Positions 1 to 7,620 of a stretch of 26,360 bases of DNA are shown piece after piece. Position 1 is the first letter of the stretch. Each line of letters opens with the position of its first letter. The notes below the pieces were generated by a model. The model did not search any database. It had not been told where the DNA came from and was given only the letters and a program-made list of their open reading frames with translations. The position numbers were made by a program, and so were the translations under genes. The DNA comes from Brevundimonas sp. UBA7664 (GTDB lineage: Bacteria > Pseudomonadota > Alphaproteobacteria > Caulobacterales > Caulobacteraceae): positions 1 to 26,360 of the forward strand of contig NZ_DLHQ01000047.1 in NCBI RefSeq assembly GCF_002483305.1. The letters are read 5' to 3'.

Positions 1-356
1 GGCCCCCCGTCGGCGCGGGCCTCGCCCCGGGCTTCGCGGGCGGCGTCGAACTCGGCGCGGCTGACGGCGCCGTCGTCGTCGGCGTCCAGACGGTCGAAGC
101 GGGCGTCGGCGCGACCGGCCATGCGCGCCTGCATGGCGGCGCGGCGCTCATCGGCCGTGACCGACCCGTCCCGGTCGACGTCCATGGCGGTCAGGCGCTG
201 CACGCGCTGGCCGACGAACTCGGCCTGGCTGAGGCGGCTGTCGCCGTCGGCGTCGGCGCGCATGGCCCGGCCGGGCGCCTGCTGGGCGAAGGCGACGCCG
301 GCGGCGGTCGCCAGCGTCAGGGCGGCCAGGCCGCCAACCAGAACGGTCTTTTTCAT
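1..356 (-). CDS. EF-hand calcium-binding exported protein (3' end beyond the window)
   Basis: The N-terminal about 118 residues are visible; the C-terminus lies beyond the left edge. The protein opens with a lysine pair and a hydrophobic stretch ending in VAFA-QQ, a clear Sec signal peptide, so it is probably periplasmic. At least three EF-hand-like loops follow: DADGDSRLSQAE, DVDRDGSVTADE and DADDDGAVSRAE, with the acidic residues at the Ca-ligand positions. Such proteins are common in Caulobacterales and Sphingomonadales and their roles are mostly unknown. An ATG five codons upstream (371) is in frame, but GGAG lies 9 nt before the ATG at 356, so 356 is preferred. It follows glnE after 67 bp and may be cotranscribed. 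Calcium binding is inferred from the motif only. Confidence 0.8.
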   Translation of the reverse strand, partial: MKKTVLVGGLAALTLATAAGVAFAQQAPGRAMRADADGDSRLSQAEFVGQRVQRLTAMDVDRDGSVTADERRAAMQARMAGRADARFDRLDADDDGAVSRAEFDAAREARGEARADGG

Positions 357-371
357 CTCGATGATCTCCAT

Positions 372-388
372 GGCCGCCGTACGCGGCC
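372..388. repeat. short inverted repeat between glnE and the EF-hand gene
   Basis: GGCCGC and GCGGCC form perfect 6-bp arms around the loop CGTAC. There is no T-run on either side, so it is at best a weak attenuator or an RNA hairpin in the leader of the EF-hand gene. It may be chance in such GC-rich DNA. Confidence 0.3.
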
Positions 389-423
389 TCAATCCCTGTC
401 TGGAGAGTGAAACGGGGCTGCCG

Positions 424-3312
424 TCAGACTCCGTCGCGCGGCGGCGGCAGCGCCGATTCGAAGGCGGCGCGCGCGGCGATCCGCACCTCCGCCAGCCGGG
501 CCTTGAGGGCATCGAAATCGGCCATGTCGGCGGCCTCGGCGAGACGTTTGCGGAAACCTTCGGGCTCCTGATCGGGATCGGGCCTCTCGTCGAAGGCGGC
601 GCCGAGGATCTGGCTCAGGGCCTGTTGCAGCCGCCAGGCCTCGGCCAGGGCGGGTTCGTCGGCGAGCGCCTCCAGCGTCGAGACGGTCAACGGCCCGCCG
701 GTCGCGGCGGCGGTCAGCTGGCGCACCTGGGCGACGAATTCGGCGTCGACCTGACCGCCCGGGGCGAGCTTGAGGTCCCACGCCCCCTGCCCCGGCCGCT
801 CGCGCGCCATCAGCTCGCGCATGCGTCGCGCGTCGGCGACGACATCGACGCCGGGTCGGGGCCGACGCAGGATCGCCTCCAGCGACGCGGCCGCCCGGGC
901 CCCGAAGGCCGGGTCGTCGGTCCAGACGATGCGGGCGCGGGTCAGGGCCATGAACTCCCAGGTGTCGGCCTCTGTGGCGTAATAGTCCTCGACCGCCGAC
1001 AGGCGCAGCGAGACCGGCCCCTTGGCCGCTCCGGGCCGGAGCCGCATGTCGACCTCGTACAGGCCACCCTCGGCCGTATGCGCCGACAAGGCCGCGATCA
1101 GCCGCTGGGTGAAGCGCGAATAGAAGACGCCGGCGGCCCACCCCTTGCCGTCCGACGCGGCCTCGGCCGGCGCCTCATAGACCGTCATCAGATCGAGGTC
1201 GGAGCTGGCGGTCATCTCGCGGGACCCGGCCTTGCCGAGGGCCACCACGGCGACGGCGCCGCCCGGCAGGGTCCCGCCCTGACGCACCGCCTCGGCCATG
1301 GCGGCGGGCGCGAGGGCGGCCATGACGGCGTCGGCGAGGGCCGTATAGGCGCGCCCGGCGGCTTCCGGACCGGCGCGTCCCGTCAGGGTCTGGATGCCGA
1401 TGCGGAACATCTGCTCGCGGTGAACCCGGCGGGCGATGTCGAGGGCGGTCTCGAAATCGGGGGCGGCGGCGGCGTCGGCCTGCATCTGGGCGACGATGCC
1501 GGAATCCTCGTCGATGGCGCGATCGAAGCGGGCGTCCAGCATACTGTCGAGAGCGGCCGGGTAGCGGCCCAGGGTGCGCGCCAGCCGCGGGGCGAAGGCC
1601 ATGACCCCGAGCACCAGCTCGAACAGTTTCGGCTGGGCCAAAAACAGGGCCTGGACCTGAACGCCGCTGTTCATGCCGGCGAAGAAGACGGCGAAGCGGC
1701 GGAAGGCGGCGTCGGCCGCGCCGGTGTCGGCCAGCGCCGTCAGCAGGCGGGGCGCCAGGCGGGTGAACAGTTCGCGGCCGCGGGCGGAGCGGGTCGCCGG
1801 GATGCGCCCGTGGTGCCAGCTGCGGATCGTATCGGCCACGCCGGCGGGCTCGGTGAACCCCATCCGGCCGAGGGTCGCCAGGGTCTCGGGGTCGTTCTCC
1901 ACGCCCGTGAAGACGAGGGATCCATAGGGGGAGGACAGGGCCTCCTCGCCCTCGAACAGTTCGCCGTAGGTGCGATTGACGCCGACCAGGAGGGTTTCGA
2001 CCCGGTGATCGAAGGCGGCCCGGTCGCCTTCGCCCGCGAGGGCGGCCACCATCGCGCGCCGGACGGGGTCGGCCGGCAGGATGTGGGTCTGTTCGTCGTC
2101 GAGCATCTGCACCCGGTGCTCGAGACCGCGCAGTTCGATATAGGCGGCCGTCAGCCCGGCGCAGGCCTCGGGCGTCACATGACCGGCGTCGCGCAGGGCG
2201 GCGAGGGCGTCGACGGTGCGGGGGCTGCGCAGGCCGGGATCGCGGCCGCCGAGGATCAGCTGCTGGGTCTGGGCGAAGAATTCGATCTCGCGGATGCCGC
2301 CGCGGCCCAGTTTCAGATTGGCCCCGGCGGCCTCCATCCCCTCGCCGGTCTTGTGGACGTGGATCTGGCGCTTGATCGACTGGATGTCGAGGATGGCGGG
2401 ATAGTCGAGGCTGCGCCGCCAGATGAAGGGCCGCAGCGCCTTGAGGAAATGAGTCCCCGCGGCGAGGTCGCCGATCACCGGCCGGGCCTTGATGAAGGCG
2501 GCGCGCTCCCAGTTCTGGCCGACGCTTTCATAGTAGGCGAGCGCCATCGGGGCGGCGACAACCGGCGGGGTCGAGGATGGATCGGGCCGAAGCCGCAGGT
2601 CGACGCGGAAGACGTAGCCGTCGCCGGTCCGCTCCTGCATCAGCGAGGCGAAGGCGTGAGCGGCGCGGTCGGCGAATTTCTGCGGTTCGACGCCGTCGGC
2701 CAGGGCGCTCTGCAACGCCTCCGGCTCCCAGAACAGGCTGACGTCGATGTCGGAGGAATAGTTGAGCTCGAAGGCGCCGTGCTTGCCCATGGCGAGGCCG
2801 AACAGGCCGGGGATCGGGCCGCGCGGATCGTCGGCGGCGGACACCAGCTTGCCCCGCTCGCGCTGGTCGTGGGCCACGGAGCGCAAGGCGGCTTGGGCCG
2901 AGGCGTCGGCGAAGCGGCTGAGCGCGCCGGTGACCGCGTCCAGATCCCAGACGCCGCCGAGGTCGGCGAGGGCGGTCAGCAGATGCAGTTCGGCCTTGAG
3001 CCATCGTAGCGGGGCCTTCGCCTCGTCGGCGCCGCCGTCCAGGCCTGTCGTCGCGGACAGGATGGCGGCCAGCCGGTCCTCCGGCGTCGCCTCGAGCGTC
3101 AGCCGCAGCCGCTCGGGCCAGCGGCGGGCCAGTCCGGCGAGGTAGGGTGAGGCGGCGAAGGCCGGGGCCAGGGCGGGCCAGGCGGCGTCCAGCGTCTCGC
3201 GCCAACCGCCTTCGCTCGCCGCCTCTGACGTGCGCTCATGGATGCGGTCGGCGGCCTCGGCGTCTATGACCGGACCGCAGGGGGCGAGCCGGGGCCCGAG
3301 CGGGCCGCTCAT
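424..3312 (-). CDS. glnE: bifunctional glutamine synthetase adenylyltransferase/adenylyl-removing enzyme
   Basis: 962 residues, the usual length of GlnE, the cytoplasmic enzyme that adenylylates glutamine synthetase to switch it off and deadenylylates it to switch it on, under control of PII proteins. Two nucleotidyltransferase domains are visible. The N-terminal (removase) one has NYSSDIDVSLFW near residues 184-195, and the C-terminal (transferase) one has TASSDLDLMTVYE near residue 700; both have the DxD metal-binding pair. The conserved GRGGIREIEFFAQ motif is also present. The ATG at 3312 overlaps the stop of the upstream histidine kinase gene (ATGA), so translation is probably coupled. 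The order regulator-kinase-glnE downstream of ccm and degP recurs in alphaproteobacteria as far as I recall. Nothing in the sequence shows whether the kinase pair controls glnE. Confidence 0.96.
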   Translation of the reverse strand: MSGPLGPRLAPCGPVIDAEAADRIHERTSEAASEGGWRETLDAAWPALAPAFAASPYLAGLARRWPERLRLTLEATPEDRLAAILSATTGLDGGADEAKAPLRWLKAELHLLTALADLGGVWDLDAVTGALSRFADASAQAALRSVAHDQRERGKLVSAADDPRGPIPGLFGLAMGKHGAFELNYSSDIDVSLFWEPEALQSALADGVEPQKFADRAAHAFASLMQERTGDGYVFRVDLRLRPDPSSTPPVVAAPMALAYYESVGQNWERAAFIKARPVIGDLAAGTHFLKALRPFIWRRSLDYPAILDIQSIKRQIHVHKTGEGMEAAGANLKLGRGGIREIEFFAQTQQLILGGRDPGLRSPRTVDALAALRDAGHVTPEACAGLTAAYIELRGLEHRVQMLDDEQTHILPADPVRRAMVAALAGEGDRAAFDHRVETLLVGVNRTYGELFEGEEALSSPYGSLVFTGVENDPETLATLGRMGFTEPAGVADTIRSWHHGRIPATRSARGRELFTRLAPRLLTALADTGAADAAFRRFAVFFAGMNSGVQVQALFLAQPKLFELVLGVMAFAPRLARTLGRYPAALDSMLDARFDRAIDEDSGIVAQMQADAAAAPDFETALDIARRVHREQMFRIGIQTLTGRAGPEAAGRAYTALADAVMAALAPAAMAEAVRQGGTLPGGAVAVVALGKAGSREMTASSDLDLMTVYEAPAEAASDGKGWAAGVFYSRFTQRLIAALSAHTAEGGLYEVDMRLRPGAAKGPVSLRLSAVEDYYATEADTWEFMALTRARIVWTDDPAFGARAAASLEAILRRPRPGVDVVADARRMRELMARERPGQGAWDLKLAPGGQVDAEFVAQVRQLTAAATGGPLTVSTLEALADEPALAEAWRLQQALSQILGAAFDERPDPDQEPEGFRKRLAEAADMADFDALKARLAEVRIAARAAFESALPPPRDGV

Positions 3313-4715
3313 TCCGCCGCCGGCAGGACCAGGGCCACCCGCAGGCCGGGACCGAAGCCGCCGTATTCGCCGGGGCCTTCGTCAAGGACGATGCGCCCGG
3401 CATGGGCCTCCATCACCGCCCCGACCAGGGACAGGCCGAGGCCGGAGCCGGCCTCGGTGCGGCTGTTGTCCAGACGCACGAAGCGTTCGATGACCCGTTC
3501 GCGGTCTTCCTCGGGCACGCCCGGACCGGTGTCCGTCACCGAGAACTCAATGTCACCGGACGAGCGGCGGCGGGCGCGCAGCATCACGGCGCCGCCGGTG
3601 GGGGTGTATTTGATCGCGTTGTCGATGATGTTGGCCAGGGCCTGGGCGAGGAAGGGCTGGTTGCCCTCGACCATCAGGCCGCGCTCGATCTCGGCGGAGA
3701 ACTCCAGTCCCTTGTCCTCCGAGGCGGGCTCGTAGAGCTCGGCCATGTCGGCGGCCAGGTCGGCGGCGTCGAACACCTTCGGGTCGGGCGTGCGGCCCGC
3801 CGCCGCCTGCAGACGGGCGATGGCCAGGACGGTGTTGAAGGTCTTGAGCAGGTTGTCGGCCTCATCGAGCGCCAGTTGCACCGCGTCGACCCCGTCGATC
3901 TTACCGGCCTCGGCGTCCATCAGCGCCACCTCCAGCTTGGCCCGCATCCGGGTCAGGGGCGAGCGCAGGTCGTGGGCGATGGCGTCGCCGGCGTGGCGGA
4001 TCGAGGCCATCGAGCCCTCCAGCCGGTCCAGCATGGTGTTCAGCCCGGCCCCGAGCTCGTCCAGTTCGTCGCCGGAGTTGCGGACCACGGCGCGGGCCTT
4101 GAGATCGCCGTCCTGCACCGCGGTGACGACCTTGCCCAGCCGGCCCATGGCCTTTTCGAGGTTGCGGCTGACCAGCACCCCGCCGGCCAGGCCGAGCAGC
4201 AGGACGATGCCCATGGCGGTCCACAGGGCCTGGGTCAGGCGGGCCAGATAGGCCTCGGTGTCGCCCAGCGACTGGCCGACAAACAGCATGCCGCCGCCCG
4301 CCAGCTGCACCTGCACGCCGCGGACCTGGGGCCGGGTGACCCGTCCCTCCACGTCGGTGTCGGTGAAGGGGAAGGTGATCCACTGCTGGTCCTCCTCCAG
4401 CGTCTCGATCGGGAAGTTGGTCAGGCTGCCGGTGACCTGGCTGCCGTCGGGGTTCTTGAGCAGATAGAGGAAGGAGTTGTCGCGCAGGGTCCGGTCGATC
4501 AGGGCCCGATTGAGCGCGTCGAAGCCGCGCTCCTTGTAGATGCCGGTCAGCACCTGCATCTCGCCGCGTACGTCGCGCTCGGCCTTGGTCCGGGCCTCGG
4601 AGGCCGAGGCGAAATAGACATAGGCCAGGATGGCGCTGGCCGCCGCCGCGAACAGGGCGAGGAACAGCAGCGTGAGCCGGAAGGGGGTGCGGCGTAGGAG
4701 GGAGGGGAGTTTCAC
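3309..4715 (-). CDS. sensor histidine kinase (HAMP, HisKA, HATPase)
   Basis: 468 residues with a classical inner-membrane sensor layout. There is a membrane helix at about 13-35, a periplasmic domain of about 125 residues, a second helix at about 163-184, a HAMP linker to about 235, and a dimerisation helix with the phosphorylated histidine at H248 in AGDAIAHDLRSPLTR. The ATP-binding domain has an N box (NIIDNAIKYTP), a G1 box (DTGPGVPEED) and a G2 box (SGLGLSLVGAV). The start is a GTG at 4715, 9 nt after the response regulator stop, and the end overlaps glnE. The partner is clearly the adjacent OmpR-type regulator. The periplasmic ligand is unknown. Its place after degP and the cytochrome c maturation genes suggests envelope sensing, which is inference only. 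Confidence 0.93.
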   Translation of the reverse strand: MKLPSLLRRTPFRLTLLFLALFAAAASAILAYVYFASASEARTKAERDVRGEMQVLTGIYKERGFDALNRALIDRTLRDNSFLYLLKNPDGSQVTGSLTNFPIETLEEDQQWITFPFTDTDVEGRVTRPQVRGVQVQLAGGGMLFVGQSLGDTEAYLARLTQALWTAMGIVLLLGLAGGVLVSRNLEKAMGRLGKVVTAVQDGDLKARAVVRNSGDELDELGAGLNTMLDRLEGSMASIRHAGDAIAHDLRSPLTRMRAKLEVALMDAEAGKIDGVDAVQLALDEADNLLKTFNTVLAIARLQAAAGRTPDPKVFDAADLAADMAELYEPASEDKGLEFSAEIERGLMVEGNQPFLAQALANIIDNAIKYTPTGGAVMLRARRRSSGDIEFSVTDTGPGVPEEDRERVIERFVRLDNSRTEAGSGLGLSLVGAVMEAHAGRIVLDEGPGEYGGFGPGLRVALVLPAAE

Positions 4716-4724
4716 TGGCGGCCG

Positions 4725-5396
4725 TCAGGGCTCCAGCCGATACCCCGCCCCGCGCACCGTCTGCAGCATGGCGTGGTCGAAGCCCTTGTCGATCTTGGCG
4801 CGCAGGCGGCTGATGTGGACGTCGATGACATTGGTCTGGGGGTCGAAATGGTATTCCCAGACCTTCTCCAGCAGCATGGTGCGGGTCACCGACTGGCCGG
4901 CGTGGCGCATCAGGAATTCGAGCAGCTGGAATTCGCGCGGCTGCAGGTCGATCTCCTGGCCGGTGCGGTGGACGGTGCGGGCGATCAGGTTCATCTCGAG
5001 GTCGCCGACCTTGAGCATGGTGGCGACGCTGCCGGTCTCGCGGCGGCGCGACAGGGCCTCCACGCGGGCGATCAGCTCGGAGAAGGCGTAGGGCTTGACC
5101 AGATAGTCGTCGGCGCCGGCCTTCAGCCCCGTGACCCGGTCCTCGACCTCGCCGAGGGCGGACAGGAACAGGACGGGGGTCTGGTCGCCGTCGCGGCGCA
5201 GGGTCTCGACCATGCCGATGCCGTCGAGGCGCGGCATCATCCGGTCAACGACATAGACGTCATAGCCGCCCTTCTGCGCCTCCAGCAGGCCGAAGGCCCC
5301 GTCGACGGCGTGGGTCGGCTCGTGCCCGGCCTCGGTCAGTCCACGGACCATGGCGGTCGCGGCTTCAGCGTCGTCCTCGACCACCAGAATGCGCAT
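4725..5396 (-). CDS. OmpR/PhoB-family response regulator
   Basis: 223 residues. The receiver domain has the acidic pocket (VVEDD), the phospho-acceptor D51 in VVDRMMPRLDG and the conserved K101 in DDYLVKPYAF. A linker leads to a C-terminal winged helix with the OmpR-type signature LQPREFQLLEFLMRHAGQSVTR and the ending VRGAGYRLEP. The ATG at 5396 is chosen over an in-frame TTG at 5411 because GAGGG sits about 8 nt upstream of it. It heads a three-gene unit with the kinase and glnE. A 70-bp gap containing an inverted repeat separates it from degP, so it may be transcribed with degP or separately. Target genes are not visible in the window. Confidence 0.94.
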   Translation of the reverse strand: MRILVVEDDAEAATAMVRGLTEAGHEPTHAVDGAFGLLEAQKGGYDVYVVDRMMPRLDGIGMVETLRRDGDQTPVLFLSALGEVEDRVTGLKAGADDYLVKPYAFSELIARVEALSRRRETGSVATMLKVGDLEMNLIARTVHRTGQEIDLQPREFQLLEFLMRHAGQSVTRTMLLEKVWEYHFDPQTNVIDVHISRLRAKIDKGFDHAMLQTVRGAGYRLEP

Positions 5397-5418
5397 GGAA
5401 TCAGCCCTCAAATGCGGA

Positions 5419-5450
5419 ATCGCCGCCGATGTTAGCGCATTGGCGGCGAT
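5419..5450. repeat. inverted repeat between degP and the response regulator gene
   Basis: ATCGCCGCC (5419-5427) and GGCGGCGAT (5442-5450) are perfect 9-bp arms. The 14-nt centre can extend pairing with ATG/CAT and GU pairs on the plus-strand RNA, closing on a TAGC loop. On the transcribed minus strand the extension is interrupted by A-C mismatches. Only a weak T-rich stretch follows. It could be a partial terminator after degP, a processing hairpin or an operator; the sequence does not decide. Confidence 0.45.
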
Positions 5451-5465
5451 GGGGGCAGTTAAGGC

Positions 5466-7004
5466 TTATTCAGGATCGGGAAGTTCGTAGGCGAGCGGCA
5501 CATTGCCCCGCGACGTCCAGACCATGAGGAAGAGCGAGTCCTGGCCCGCCGTCCGGGCCGCTGCGACCGCGGCCTGGAACTCGGCCACCGTGGTGACCGC
5601 GCGGTTGCCGGCGCGGGAGATGACATAGCCGGGCTGGAAGCCCTGGGCGTCGCCCCGCCCGGCCTGGGTCACGACCAGACCGTTGACCGACGCGGGCACT
5701 TCATACTGCGCCCGGAGCGCAGGCGTCATCGGCGCGACGGTGATGCCGGCCACGGCGACACCCGCGCGCGACGGGGCCGCCTCGTCCGCGTCCTCATCGA
5801 CCGTTCGTCCGGCCTCAAGATCGGCGCGCGAGGGCCGGGTGCCGGACCGGACCGTGAGGGTCTGACGGCGGCCGTCCCGCAGCAGTTCCAATCGCAGGTT
5901 GTCGCCCGCGCTCGCCTGGCCGACGCGGCGGGTCAGGTCACTGGAGCTGACCACCGGCTGGCCGTTCAGGGACACGACCACATCGCCGGCCTGGAGCCCG
6001 CCACGGGCCGCGGGGCCGCCCGGCGTGACGCTGTTCACCAGCGCGCCCCGGGTTCCGGCGGGCAGTCCCATGGCTTCGCGGTAGGGGTCCAGATTGGCGA
6101 TCTCGACGCCCAGGTAGCCGCGCTCGATCGCCTCGCCCCGCATCAGGCGGTCGGTGATGGGCTTGGCGATCGCGGCCGGGATGGCGAAGCCGATTCCGAC
6201 CGACCCGCCGGTCGGCGAATAGATGGCGGAGTTCACGCCGATGACCCGACCATAGATGTCGAAGGTCGGGCCGCCCGAATTGCCGCGGTTGATGGCGGCG
6301 TCGATCTGCAGATAGTCGGTGTAGGGGGTGGCGTTGTCGACCTCGCCGCGGCCCTTGGCCGAGACGATGCCCGCCGTGGCGGTGCCGCCGAGACCGAAGG
6401 GGTTGCCGACGGCGATGACCCAGTCGCCCACGCGAGGCTGGGCGGTTTCCTCGAAATTGACGAAGGGGAAGTCGGTCCCCTCGACCTTGATCACGGCCAG
6501 GTCAGTGTCCTCGTCGCGGCCGACCAGCCGGGCTTCCAGCTCGCGGCCGTCGGCGAGCTTGACGGTGATCTCGGTGGCGTCGGCGACGACGTGGTTGTTG
6601 GTCACGATGAAGCCGTTGGCGGCGATGAAGAAGCCGGAACCGGCGCCGAGGGCCGTGGTCCCTTCGTCCTCCGCGCCCTCCTCGCCCTCCGGCACGGGGA
6701 CCGGAACCGGGCCGAGGCCGGGGATCTGGATGAAGCGTTGACCGCCGCCGGCGACGCGGGTCTTCACATCGATCTGGACCACGGCCGGGGCGACCTGTTC
6801 GAAGATGTCGGCGAAGCTGAGGGGCGCGCCCTGCGGCGGAGCGAAGGCGAGGCCGCCGCCGGCGCTGGGCGCGAGACGGCCCGAGACGCCGGCGACCGGA
6901 TCGGCCTGGGCCGAGGGCCAGTCGATGACGCCTCCGGCGGTCGCCGCGGCGGCGAAGGTCAGGCCCGCGATGGCCCCCAGCATGAATTCCTTGCGCTTCA
7001 TCAT
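5466..7004 (-). CDS. degP: DegP/HtrA-family periplasmic serine endoprotease (Do family)
   Basis: 512 residues. An N-terminal hydrophobic segment (about 8-24) serves as signal peptide or anchor, placing the protease in the periplasm, where the family degrades and chaperones misfolded envelope proteins. The trypsin-like domain shows the full catalytic triad: H138 in TNNHVV, D168 in DTDLAVIKV and S243 in GNSGGP. Two PDZ domains follow, at roughly 290-380 and 420-505. The loop before the active site is rich in Pro and Glu. The start is one of two tandem ATGs (7004 or 7001); no strong ribosome binding site is seen. A promoter-like element lies in the 109 bp upstream, separating it from ccmH. DegP next to heme-lyase genes is a familiar alphaproteobacterial arrangement. 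Confidence 0.95.
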   Translation of the reverse strand: MMKRKEFMLGAIAGLTFAAAATAGGVIDWPSAQADPVAGVSGRLAPSAGGGLAFAPPQGAPLSFADIFEQVAPAVVQIDVKTRVAGGGQRFIQIPGLGPVPVPVPEGEEGAEDEGTTALGAGSGFFIAANGFIVTNNHVVADATEITVKLADGRELEARLVGRDEDTDLAVIKVEGTDFPFVNFEETAQPRVGDWVIAVGNPFGLGGTATAGIVSAKGRGEVDNATPYTDYLQIDAAINRGNSGGPTFDIYGRVIGVNSAIYSPTGGSVGIGFAIPAAIAKPITDRLMRGEAIERGYLGVEIANLDPYREAMGLPAGTRGALVNSVTPGGPAARGGLQAGDVVVSLNGQPVVSSSDLTRRVGQASAGDNLRLELLRDGRRQTLTVRSGTRPSRADLEAGRTVDEDADEAAPSRAGVAVAGITVAPMTPALRAQYEVPASVNGLVVTQAGRGDAQGFQPGYVISRAGNRAVTTVAEFQAAVAAARTAGQDSLFLMVWTSRGNVPLAYELPDPE

Positions 7005-7034
7005 AGGCGTGTCTGCGATCCTCTCGTCGGGCGT

Positions 7035-7048
7035 CGAACGTCCGTTCG
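7035..7048. repeat. inverted repeat at the predicted degP transcription start
   Basis: CGAACG-TC-CGTTCG has perfect 6-bp arms with a 2-bp centre. It begins right after the predicted transcription start of degP on the minus strand, so it could be an operator or a 5' leader element. Confidence 0.4.
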
Positions 7049-7055
7049 GCCTTAC

Positions 7056-7083
7056 AATATAGAGCTGCGGCCTGTTTCACCAA
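7056..7083 (-). promoter_or_regulatory. candidate degP promoter
   Basis: On the minus strand TTGGTG (7083-7078) and TATATT (7061-7056) are spaced 16 bp apart, a good match to a housekeeping -35/-10 pair in an AT-richer patch. The expected start is near 7049, giving a leader of about 45 nt. A heat-shock or envelope-stress sigma factor could also use this region, but I see no clear match to those consensus sequences. Confidence 0.5.
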
Positions 7084-7113
7084 CGCAACGGCGCATTGAT
7101 GGGTCCGCGAACC

Positions 7114-7620
7114 CTAGTCGTCAGACGGCTTTGCGTCAGGATCGGGGCGAACCGCCTCATCGGCGAGTATCCGGGCCAGATCGCCCTCTTCCGCAAGGGA
7201 CAGAGGCGCGGTCTCGGTCCGGCGGCGGCGCGAGACGAACAGCAGGCCGGCGCCGGTCGCCAGCAAGGCCGCGAGCGGGCCGAACCAGAGCAGCCAGGTT
7301 CCGGCCCGCAGCGGCGGGGTGAACAGGACGAAGTCGCCGTAGCGCTGGACCAGGTCGGTCCTCACCTGCGCGTCGCTGCGCCCGGCCGCGATCTCCTCGC
7401 GCACCAGACGGCGCATGTCGGCGGCGATGCCCGCCGGGCTGTCGGCGATGGCCTCGTGCTGGCAGACGACGCAGCGGATGTCCTCGAACAGGGCGCGGGC
7501 GCGGGCTTCCTGGGCGGCGTCGGGCAGCGGGCGGTCGGGTGCCGGCGGCGGTTCCTGCGCCGCGGCCGGGGCGGCGATCAGCCCGAGCGAGGCGACGGCG
7601 ATCAGCAGGACACGCTTCAT
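7114..7620 (-). CDS. ccmH: cytochrome c maturation protein CcmH (CycL type)
   Basis: 168 residues with a signal peptide (cut near AAAQE), a periplasmic CcmH domain and one C-terminal membrane helix (about 103-125). The redox-active pair is C50-x-x-C53 in RCVVCQHEAI, followed by the family's conserved ADMRRLVREEIAAG and QRYGDFVLFTPP. CcmH reduces the CxxCH cysteines of apocytochrome c and hands it to the CcmF heme lyase. The ATG at 7620 overlaps the ccmF stop (ATGA). A longer reading of the same frame, starting inside ccmF, is not credible. It is the last gene of the ccmI-E-F-H unit. The thioredoxin gene ccmG, often found between ccmF and ccmH, is not here. Confidence 0.95.
   Translation of the reverse strand: MKRVLLIAVASLGLIAAPAAAQEPPPAPDRPLPDAAQEARARALFEDIRCVVCQHEAIADSPAGIAADMRRLVREEIAAGRSDAQVRTDLVQRYGDFVLFTPPLRAGTWLLWFGPLAALLATGAGLLFVSRRRRTETAPLSLAEEGDLARILADEAVRPDPDAKPSDD

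Noticed and set aside
121..3009. 962-codon plus-strand open frame opposite glnE
   Set aside because: It is an antisense shadow. Glycine-rich, low-complexity translation with no family motif, while the opposite strand encodes a full GlnE with both catalytic motifs.
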